DNA from: GCA-020343675 sp964462945
GTDB taxonomy: Bacteria; Planctomycetota; Phycisphaerae; Sedimentisphaerales; Anaerobacaceae
Direction of reading: 5' to 3'
DNA length: 11,009 nucleotides
NCBI GenBank assembly: GCA_964462945.1
Contig: CAYWZW010000109.1
Coordinates: 1 to 11,009 of the forward strand
This document shows, in pieces, positions 5,134 to 11,009 of the stretch (the stretch's first letter is position 1; each line of letters starts with the position of its first letter). The translations under genes and the position numbers were made by a program. A model generated the notes under the pieces. That model saw only the letters and a program-made list of their open reading frames with translations, ran no database searches and had not been told where the DNA came from.

Positions 5134-7275
5134 ATGAGCGATATTTGCAGAGTAGAAAGACAAATTGGGGGCAGAACCCTATCCATCGAAACCGGCAAGA
5201 TTGCCAAACAGGCCGACGGAGCGGTCGTTGTTCAATACGGCGATACCGTCGTTCTCGTGGCCGCGGTCTCAGCGCCGTTGAGATTTGAGGATGTCGATTT
5301 TTTCCCGCTGAGCGTGGAGTACCGCGAGAAACAGAGCGCCGCCGGCAAGTTTCCGGGCGGGTTCATCAAGCGAGAGGGAAGACCAAGCACCAAGGAAACC
5401 CTCACGGCCAGACAGATCGACAGACCGATTCGTCCGCTCTTTCCCGAGGGCTACTGCCGGGAAGTGCAGATCATTGCCAACGTGCTAAGCGCCGACCGAG
5501 AAAACGATCCGGATGTCCTGGCCATGATCGGGGCCAGTGCCGCCCTGACGATCAGCAAGATTCCGTTCCGGGGGCCTACCGGCGCGTGCAGACTGGGCCG
5601 CGTGAACGGAGCGTTTGTCGTGAATCCCACGCACGAGCAGTTGGCCGAAGGCGACCTTAATTTGCTTCTCGGCGGCCGGAAAGACGCGATGAACATGATT
5701 GAGGTCGGCGCCAAAGAGCTGCCGGAAAGCGTGATTGCGGAGGCCATTCTAACGGCACAAGAAACGGTCCGTGAGGTCTGTGAAATGATTGAAGAGCTGG
5801 GCGCCAAGGCTGGGGTCGAAAAGGAAACTCCCCTCGTGGAAATGGACGAGCAGCTCCGTTCGAAAATCTATTCGCAAGTCGCAGATAAACTGTACGAGCT
5901 TAAGCAAATCCCGGACAAGCAGCCGCGCAACACCGCCGTGCAGGAGTTGTTCGAGCAGGTGCTGGCGGAATACTGTCCCGCGGGGGTTAGTCCGCAGCCG
6001 CAGGGTGAACCTGCGTATGACAGAACGATGGTCAGCCGAATCCTCGTGAAAATCGAGGGGCAGGTCGTCAAGAAGCTGCTGCTGGACGGAAAGAGGCCCG
6101 ACGGCAGGGGTTACAACGACGTACGACCGATTGCGTGCGAAGTGGGGATCCTGCCCAGGACGCACGGTTCGGCCCTGTTCACGCGAGGGGAGACGCAAGC
6201 GCTTGTAAGCGTGACCCTCGGCACGATCAGGGACGCCCAGATCATTGACGGCTTGCTGGATGAGTACGCTCAGAACTTTACGCTGCACTACAATTTTCCG
6301 CCGTTCGCTGTTGGCGAGGTTAAACCGGTTCGGGGAGTCGGACGAAGAGAGATCGGACATGGGGCCCTTGCGGAGAGGGCGCTGGAGGGGGTCAGACCGT
6401 CGGACGAGGCATTCGCGTACACCGTCCGGATCGTCTCGGATATCACCGAATCGAACGGTTCCAGCTCTATGGCTTCAGTCTGTGGCGGCTGTCTGGCTCT
6501 GATGGATGCCGGTGTTCCCATCACCAAGGCCGTGGCCGGCGTATCCGTTGGCTTGATCAGCGATGAACAAGGCCGATACGAACTGCTGACCGACATCGCC
6601 GGTGAGGAAGACCACTTCGGCGAAATGGATTTCAAAGTGGCGGGGACCGTGGACGGGGTTACGGCGGTACAGCTTGACATCAAGGCCGAGGGCCTGGCGC
6701 ATAACATTATGGTCGAGGCCCTGGAACGGGCCAAAGCCGGGCGGCTCCATATTCTGAATATTATGGCCGGGACCATCAGCAAGCCCAGAGCCGAATTGAG
6801 CGTGTATGCACCGAAACTGGTCAGCATCGAGATCGATCCGGAGCTTATCGGCAAGGTCATCGGGCCGGGCGGCAAGGTCATCAAGAGCATTCAGGAACAA
6901 ACCGGTACCACCATTGAAGTCGAAGAGGACGGGACGATCTACATCAGTTGTCTCGGCGGGGACGGTCACCTCAAGGCCAGAGACATCATTGAGACGATTA
7001 CCCAGCCGCCCAAGGTCGGGCGGATCTATAACGATTCCAGGGTGGTGTCTGTAAAGGATTTTGGGGTATTCGTTGAAATCATACCGGGCGTTGAGGGCTT
7101 GTGCCACATCAGCGAGCTGAGCGAAGGCTATGTCAAGAGCGTCGAGGACGTCTGCAAAATGGGTGACCTGATACCGGTCAAATTGATCACCATCGACGAT
7201 CAGGGCAGATTGAAGCTCTCCCGCAAAGCCGCTCTTACCGACATGCGTAAAAAGGCAAAAGCAGAGGGAGAATAG
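5134..7275 (+). CDS. pnp: Polyribonucleotide nucleotidyltransferase (PNPase)
   Basis: The 713-residue product has the full PNPase architecture. It begins with a first RNase PH-like domain (about 10-215), which has the conserved REGRPSTKETLTARQIDRPI tract. A helical linker (about 240-325) leads to the catalytic second RNase PH domain (about 325-550), followed by a KH domain with GPGG (577-580) and an S1 domain (about 628-700). The phosphate-binding SNGSSSMASVCG (440-451) is intact. In the loop EDHFGEMDFK the two aspartates corresponding to E. coli D486 and D492 are kept (D493, D499), while the non-catalytic aspartate between them is glutamate. The enzyme degrades RNA 3' to 5' phosphorolytically and can add tails. 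The ATG at 5134 follows GTGAGGT at 6-base spacing; another ATG at 5130 is out of frame. The gene is 97 bp after rpsO, and its TAG stop abuts the histidine kinase GTG. Confidence 0.98.
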   Translation: MSDICRVERQIGGRTLSIETGKIAKQADGAVVVQYGDTVVLVAAVSAPLRFEDVDFFPLSVEYREKQSAAGKFPGGFIKREGRPSTKETLTARQIDRPIRPLFPEGYCREVQIIANVLSADRENDPDVLAMIGASAALTISKIPFRGPTGACRLGRVNGAFVVNPTHEQLAEGDLNLLLGGRKDAMNMIEVGAKELPESVIAEAILTAQETVREVCEMIEELGAKAGVEKETPLVEMDEQLRSKIYSQVADKLYELKQIPDKQPRNTAVQELFEQVLAEYCPAGVSPQPQGEPAYDRTMVSRILVKIEGQVVKKLLLDGKRPDGRGYNDVRPIACEVGILPRTHGSALFTRGETQALVSVTLGTIRDAQIIDGLLDEYAQNFTLHYNFPPFAVGEVKPVRGVGRREIGHGALAERALEGVRPSDEAFAYTVRIVSDITESNGSSSMASVCGGCLALMDAGVPITKAVAGVSVGLISDEQGRYELLTDIAGEEDHFGEMDFKVAGTVDGVTAVQLDIKAEGLAHNIMVEALERAKAGRLHILNIMAGTISKPRAELSVYAPKLVSIEIDPELIGKVIGPGGKVIKSIQEQTGTTIEVEEDGTIYISCLGGDGHLKARDIIETITQPPKVGRIYNDSRVVSVKDFGVFVEIIPGVEGLCHISELSEGYVKSVEDVCKMGDLIPVKLITIDDQGRLKLSRKAALTDMRKKAKAEGE

Positions 7276-8088
7276 GTGCTGCATTTTGTTGGCGGTCTTG
7301 TTATTGGCTTACTGACCGGTGCTGTGCTATTTCTATACAGAAGGACCTCCAGAACTCAAGAGAAAGGCAATCATCTTGCACAGCTCGAAGAGCTCAGTAA
7401 GCTCACCGGCAGGCTCGCCCATGAAATCAAGAACCCCCTCTCCACGATTAAGATCAACCTGGAGCTTATCAGTGAAGAGCTGGAGAGTGCCAGTCAAAGC
7501 AAATCGGGCCAGACCGGCGTGCATAGAGATGAGCCGGGGCTGGCAAGGGCGCGGAGGAAAATAGCGGTCATCCAAAAGGAAACCGACCGGCTCGAGCACA
7601 TACTCGACGGGTTTCTGCGCTACATCGACAGGACCGAATTGCGGCCGGCGAGCACGGACATCAATGAGCTTGTCGGCGACATGATCGATTTCTATTCACC
7701 CCAGGCGTACAGCCGCTCGGTGACCATCCGCCAGGGCCTGCATCCCGAGCCGCTTATTTGCAGGGTGGACGCGGATATGTTAAAACAAGTCATATTGAAT
7801 TTATTCATTAACGCCCAGCAGGCCATGAGCAACGGCGGCGAGCTGATGATCAGAACGGAGCGCCAAAACGAAGAAGCGGTCATTCAGGTCTGCGATACCG
7901 GCCACGGCATCGCGCCGGAAAGACTGCCGCAGATCTTCGAGGCTTACCACTCGTCTCGTCCGCGGGGCAGCGGCCTGGGCCTGCCGACGGCGAAAAACAT
8001 CGTCGAGGCGCATAAAGGGACGATAACCGTCAATAGCGAGCTCGGAAAAGGGACGTCTTTTACGATAAGACTGCCGCTCCAGACCTGA
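7276..8088 (+). CDS. Membrane-anchored sensor histidine kinase
   Basis: This 270-residue kinase starts with GTG directly after the pnp stop, using GAGGGAGA inside the end of pnp as its ribosome binding site. One hydrophobic segment (residues 4-20) anchors it; there is no periplasmic loop and no PAS or GAF sensor domain. The dimerisation domain has the H box GRLAHEIKNPLSTI with phospho-accepting H49 followed by E50. The ATPase domain has the N box (NLFINAQQAM, 175-184), G1 DTGHGI (207-212) and G2 GSGLGLPTAK (231-240). Kinases with HExKNPL boxes of this kind usually pair with NtrC-type regulators, and such a regulator follows 12 bp downstream. With no sensor domain, the input must come through the membrane segment, a partner protein or the level of expression. 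A small direct-membrane sensor in the rpsO-pnp transcript is unusual. Confidence 0.95.
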   Translation: MLHFVGGLVIGLLTGAVLFLYRRTSRTQEKGNHLAQLEELSKLTGRLAHEIKNPLSTIKINLELISEELESASQSKSGQTGVHRDEPGLARARRKIAVIQKETDRLEHILDGFLRYIDRTELRPASTDINELVGDMIDFYSPQAYSRSVTIRQGLHPEPLICRVDADMLKQVILNLFINAQQAMSNGGELMIRTERQNEEAVIQVCDTGHGIAPERLPQIFEAYHSSRPRGSGLGLPTAKNIVEAHKGTITVNSELGKGTSFTIRLPLQT

Positions 8089-8100
8089 TGAGGTATCCGT

Positions 8101-9471
8101 ATGAAGCAAAAGGCAGGTGTCATCCTGGTCGTTGACGATGAGCGGGACCACGCGGACGGGATTGCCGAAGCGCTCGAGAAATTCTGCGAGACGGCGATGG
8201 CCGTCTATAGCGGCAAAGATGCGCTGGAGATCGTGCGCAGCCGGCAGGTTGACGTCGTGGTGACCGACCTGAAACTGGAGGGGGACATCGACGGGCTGGC
8301 GATACTCGATGAGGCGAAAAAGCACAATGACAAGACGGAGGTCATCTTGATCACGGCCTACGCCACAATCGACACCTGCAAAGAAGCGATGAGGCGCGGC
8401 GCCTACGATTATCTTGTCAAGCCCATCGACATCGGCCAGCTTCGCACGCTTGTGGCCCAGGCGGGGCAAAAGGCCTCGGCCGCGCATGCCCGCCGGACCC
8501 CAAGGCCCGAAGCGGGCGAGGAGCCGTTCGAGTTTGAAGGGGTTCGCGGCACGAGTCCGGCGATGGAGGGGATATTCGAGGTCCTTCGACGCGTGGCGCC
8601 GACGAATATCTCCGTTCTGATCGAAGGCCGCTCCGGAACGGGCAAGGAATTGCTGGCCCGGGCGATTCACAACAATTCGCGCCGCTGGGACAAACCCTTC
8701 AGGCCGGTCAACTGTGCCGGTCTGACCGAGACGTTGCTGGAAAGCGAGCTGTTTGGCCACGTCAAAGGGGCTTTTACCGGCGCCGCCGACGACAGGAAAG
8801 GCCTGTTCGAGGTCGCCGACAAAGGGACACTGCTTCTGGACGAGATCGGCGACATGGCGCCAAGCTCCCAGGCCAAGCTCCTGCGAGTGATCGAAGACGG
8901 CATTGTCATTCCGGTCGGCTCAAACAAGCCCATCGTGGTGGACGTCCGCATTATCAGCGCGACGAACCAGAATCTGGCCAGGCTGATCGAAGAGAAGAAG
9001 TTCAGGCAGGATTTGTACTTCAGGATCAAGGGCGTAAACATTTCTCTGCCGTCTCTGCGCGAGCGGGCCGAAGACATACCGGGGCTGATCGGCTACTTTC
9101 TCAAGGAAGCCGCCGCGGAGGTCGGCTCGAAGGTCGCCGGGATAACCGAGTCCGCGCAGGCGGCCCTTTTGAGCTACGACTGGCCGGGCAACGTCCGTCA
9201 GCTTCGAAATTGCATCAGAACGATGGTCGTGCTGTGCGACCGCGACGAGCTGGATGTGCAGGACGTTCCGCCGGAGATCACGCAAAGACGGCAGTTGACC
9301 GCCGGCAGCCGGCCGGCAGCCGGCCCGGGGGCTGCATCGCTGAATGAGATCGAAAAAAAAGCAATCGAAGAAACGTTAGCCAAAACAGAAGGCAACCGCG
9401 AAAAAGCGGCAAAAATCCTGGGTATCGGCGAACGAACGCTCTACCGCAAGATCAAGGAATATAATCTATAA
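8101..9471 (+). CDS. Sigma-54-dependent response regulator (NtrC family)
   Basis: The 456 residues form receiver, AAA+ and DNA-binding domains. The receiver has acidic D12/D13, phospho-acceptor D56 (TDLKL), T85 and K107 (VKP). The AAA+ domain has Walker A GRSGTGKE (176-183; the family usually has GESGTGKE), the sigma-54-contacting GAFTGA (224-229), Walker B LLLDEIG (244-250) and arginines in the LPSLRER and WPGNVRQLRN segments. A Fis-type helix-turn-helix (about 428-452, NREKAAKILGIGERTLYRKI) binds enhancer sites. It should activate RNA polymerase-sigma-54 at target promoters when phosphorylated by the upstream kinase. TGAGG (8089-8093) serves as its RBS, 7 bases before the ATG. The linker at 9304-9325 contains an exact tandem 11-bp GC-rich duplication, encoding an Ala/Pro/Gly-rich hinge. 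Its targets are not visible in the window. Confidence 0.97.
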   Translation: MKQKAGVILVVDDERDHADGIAEALEKFCETAMAVYSGKDALEIVRSRQVDVVVTDLKLEGDIDGLAILDEAKKHNDKTEVILITAYATIDTCKEAMRRGAYDYLVKPIDIGQLRTLVAQAGQKASAAHARRTPRPEAGEEPFEFEGVRGTSPAMEGIFEVLRRVAPTNISVLIEGRSGTGKELLARAIHNNSRRWDKPFRPVNCAGLTETLLESELFGHVKGAFTGAADDRKGLFEVADKGTLLLDEIGDMAPSSQAKLLRVIEDGIVIPVGSNKPIVVDVRIISATNQNLARLIEEKKFRQDLYFRIKGVNISLPSLRERAEDIPGLIGYFLKEAAAEVGSKVAGITESAQAALLSYDWPGNVRQLRNCIRTMVVLCDRDELDVQDVPPEITQRRQLTAGSRPAAGPGAASLNEIEKKAIEETLAKTEGNREKAAKILGIGERTLYRKIKEYNL

Positions 9472-9543
9472 ACGTCGCTCGTCGTTTGCATGTCGTATAT
9501 CGTATGTAGCTTTGTCGGGCGGTATTTTTGTTAGAGAACGTAG

Positions 9544-9582
9544 GGTGCGATACTTGTCTGACGACAGTCAAGATTTCGCACC
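9544..9582. other. Imperfect long hairpin after the response regulator
   Basis: GGTGCGA (9544-9550) pairs with TCGCACC (9576-9582). Inside it CTTGTCTG pairs with CAGTCAAG in seven of eight positions. The structure lies about 75 bp after the response regulator stop, and its right arm is the left edge of repeat C2. It could stabilise or end the operon transcript, but no U-tract follows. The stretch 9472-9543 before it holds no gene or promoter I can support. Confidence 0.4.
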
Positions 9583-9771
9583 ATTTGCATCAACAGAAAA
9601 ATATGTATGGTGCCCCTAATGGCACTAAGTTAAGCATATTTAACCGCTTTCGAGGCTGACTAAGAGTGCCGTTTGATTGGAAATCTCAGTGATATCGCCG
9701 GTAAACAAACTGCTCTTTGGGCCACAATTCCCTTAACTTAGTGCCATTATAGGGTGCCCCCAGATTTGCAA
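9574..9771. repeat. Short repeat C2, split by an inverted-repeat element
   Basis: Bases 9574-9616 and 9761-9771 together align with repeat C1 (398-451) without gaps, about 49 of 54 identical. The alignment is broken by an inserted element plus an extra copy of the target site. The same GCACCAT...ATGGTGC hairpin arms are present at 9578-9584 and 9607-9613. The repeat ends 16 bp before the amidohydrolase start, so that gene's upstream region consists mostly of repeat material. Confidence 0.75.
9617..9749. mobile_element. MITE-like element 2 (133 bp) with IS4-like ends
   Basis: The ends are a perfect 18-bp inverted repeat: TAATGGCACTAAGTTAAG at 9617-9634 and its complement at 9732-9749. The flanks TATGGTGCCCC (9606-9616) and TAGGGTGCCCC (9750-9760) form an 11-bp target duplication with one mismatch. 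The interior has no supported coding sequence. Repeat C1 shows the empty site at 430-440. The ends share 13 of 18 bases with element 1 (TAATGGC at the tip, TTAAG inside), so the two are relatives rather than copies. The insertion lies 38 bp before the amidohydrolase ATG and must separate that gene from any older upstream promoter. Confidence 0.82.
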
Positions 9772-9787
9772 AAGGAGGCAGAAACAG

Positions 9788-10729
9788 ATGACCATCGCCC
9801 AGACAACATCGAGTTCATCCGAGTCTCAGCGGCCCGTCTCGCGACGAACGCTCCTGAAGGGCTCGGCGGCCCTGGCGCTGGGAGCGGCAGCGCTGCCGCT
9901 GGCTTATGGCGTGGCTGCTGAGCAATCCGCAGCCGGCGCGTCGGGCGGCCCGCTCGTCAAAGGCAAGGTTATCGACTGTCATGCGCACCTGAATCATCGC
10001 AGCCGCAAGACGTGGGAGGCGGACGACCGCAAGCTCATCGAGGCGGCGGACAAGCTGGGAATCGACCAACTGTGCTGCTCGACCCTCACGCCGCGATGGC
10101 CCGCGAGCCTCGACGGTTTCCGGGAATGTAACCAGTGGACGGCCGACGGGATGCGCCGGTTCCCCGGCCGGGTGCTCGGTTACTGCTACGTCAATCCCGG
10201 CTACGGCCGGGAGGCGCTCGAGGAAATCCGCCGCTGCGTTGGAGAGCGCGGGTTTATCGGCATCAAGCTCTACAACGAATACACCTGCACAGAGCCGGTG
10301 GTCTTTCCCATCGTGGAGCTGGCTATCGAGCTCGGCGTGCCGATCCTGCACCACGCGGGGCACTCCCACTACTTCGTGGAAGACCAGCCGCGTATGTCCG
10401 ACGGCGGGCACCTCGCCGAGCTGGCCCGCCGCTACCCGGAGGCTATGCTCATTTGCGCGCACATCTCCGGCGGAGGCGACTGGGAGTGGACGATCAAAGC
10501 CCTGCGCCACGCGCCGAACGTCATGCTCGACACCAGCGGCAGCGTAACGGACGCCGGCACGGTGGACATGGCAGCGGCGGTGGTCGGTGTGGATCGGCTC
10601 GTCTTTGGCTGTGACTCGTCCATGACGGCGGGGGTCGGCAAGATTCGCGGGGTGGACCTCGCCGCACAGGATAAGCAGAAGATCCTGGGCGGGAACATGA
10701 TGAGGCTCCTGGGGAGGCGAAAAGCATGA
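9788..10729 (+). CDS. Tat-exported amidohydrolase (amidohydrolase-2 type TIM barrel)
   Basis: The 313-residue product begins with a twin-arginine signal: VSRRTLLKG (residues 17-25), then an alanine/leucine-rich segment (26-44) ending near VAAEQ. It should be exported folded. The mature part has the metal-dependent hydrolase signature DCHAHL (63-68), with further candidate metal ligands H188/H189, H225 and D276 (FGCDS), in the order seen in the amidohydrolase-2 (PF04909) superfamily of decarboxylases and hydrolases. The substrate is unknown. AAAGGAGG (9771-9778) lies 9 bases before the ATG. The end overlaps the next gene by ATGA, so the two amidohydrolases are translated together. I see no clear promoter in the repeat-filled upstream gap. 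The gene is GC-rich, like the core genes. Confidence 0.92.
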   Translation: MTIAQTTSSSSESQRPVSRRTLLKGSAALALGAAALPLAYGVAAEQSAAGASGGPLVKGKVIDCHAHLNHRSRKTWEADDRKLIEAADKLGIDQLCCSTLTPRWPASLDGFRECNQWTADGMRRFPGRVLGYCYVNPGYGREALEEIRRCVGERGFIGIKLYNEYTCTEPVVFPIVELAIELGVPILHHAGHSHYFVEDQPRMSDGGHLAELARRYPEAMLICAHISGGGDWEWTIKALRHAPNVMLDTSGSVTDAGTVDMAAAVVGVDRLVFGCDSSMTAGVGKIRGVDLAAQDKQKILGGNMMRLLGRRKA

Positions 10730-11009
10730 TTGTTGACGTGAATGCGTATCTTGGCCATTTCGCGTTCCGGCGGCTGCGGCACAACACGGCCGCGTCGCTG
10801 CTGGCATTGATGGACTCCAAAGGGATCGACAAGGCGGTTGTCTCCAGCGCCGGCGCCATTACCTACCGCAACGCGCAGGCCGGCAATGAGGAGTTGGCGG
10901 AGGAGGTCCGTGGTCATAGCGACCGGCTGATTCCTTATGCCGTCATCAATCCGTTCTACGCCGGCTGGCAGGACGATCTGAAAATCTGCCGCGAGGAGTT
11001 CGGCATGGC
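10726..11009 (+). CDS. Second amidohydrolase-like protein, 5' part
   Basis: The gene starts at the ATG overlapping the previous stop (ATGA) and runs off the right edge after 94 codons. A GGGGAGG sequence (10711-10717) inside the upstream gene provides the RBS. The product opens MIVDVNAYLGHFAFRRL. Later come a helix with LLALMDSKGIDKAVVSS and the strand RLIPYAVINPFYAG, which parallel the GIDQLCCSTL and RVLGYCYVNPGYG segments of the neighbour, so both are the same fold. Here the usual metal-binding D-x-H-x-H is replaced by D-V-N-A-Y, and no signal peptide is present. It may be a cytosolic paralogue with altered or no metal chemistry, or a partner subunit of the exported enzyme. The rest of the active site is outside the window. 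Confidence 0.85.
   Translation, partial: MIVDVNAYLGHFAFRRLRHNTAASLLALMDSKGIDKAVVSSAGAITYRNAQAGNEELAEEVRGHSDRLIPYAVINPFYAGWQDDLKICREEFGM

Noticed and set aside
7801..8760. A long minus-strand open frame opposite the kinase and regulator
   Set aside because: It lies antisense to two genes with complete catalytic motifs; long shadow frames are expected in GC-rich coding DNA.
9301..9330. The GC-rich tandem repeat in the response regulator as a regulatory site
   Set aside because: The 11-bp duplication lies within the coding frame and encodes a flexible Ala/Pro/Gly linker between domains; simple slippage explains it.
9617..9634. TGGCAC inside the end of element 2 as a sigma-54 promoter half-site near a sigma-54 regulator
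   Set aside because: After the required 5-base gap the sequence is TAAG, not TTGC, and the same bases are explained by the perfect terminal inverted repeat.
9815..10807. A 330-codon minus-strand open frame opposite the amidohydrolases
   Set aside because: It lies antisense to well-supported genes with signal peptide and metal motif, and its composition (Ala, Arg, Val rich) is typical of a shadow frame.

Overview
The window reads as an accessory, repeat-rich stretch placed against a housekeeping block, from a bacterium with moderately high GC. Planctomycetota (Phycisphaerae-like) is my best guess. It rests on the style of the PNPase and S15 proteins, the Tat-exported amidohydrolase pair and the types of intergenic repeat. 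No rRNA or other decisive marker is present, so the phylum is inference.

Layout. Positions 1-69 (minus) are the 5' end of an RRM-type RNA-binding protein gene. Positions 70-473 hold a possible gene remnant and two intergenic repeats, called A and C1 here. Positions 474-1138 (minus) are a tightly coupled pair: a protein with two membrane segments followed by a 50-residue proline-rich protein. Next come divergent promoters, then a plus-strand run of three genes: a beta-class DNA methyltransferase fused to an Mrr-like nuclease domain (1353-2867), an unrecognised beta-rich protein with a TTG start (2908-3465), and an unrecognised zinc-ribbon protein (3586-4254). A second copy of repeat A (repeat B, 4306-4579) follows, split by a small inverted-repeat element. 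The AT-rich genes between A and B therefore look like an acquired cassette, plausibly defence-related.

From 4673 the housekeeping block begins: a strong promoter, rpsO, pnp, then a membrane histidine kinase and a sigma-54-activator response regulator. All are on the same strand with very short gaps, so the two-component system is probably co-transcribed with the ribosome/RNA-decay genes. After a repeat-filled gap (9472-9787) comes a Tat-exported amidohydrolase overlapping a second, truncated amidohydrolase of the same broad family.

The most informative structure is in the repeats. Two MITE-like elements (about 100 and 133 bp) have IS4-like terminal inverted repeats. Each sits inside a repeat whose uninterrupted copy is also present in this window: repeat B versus A, and repeat C2 versus C1. 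Full and empty sites can therefore be compared directly, and they show target duplications of about 11-12 bp.
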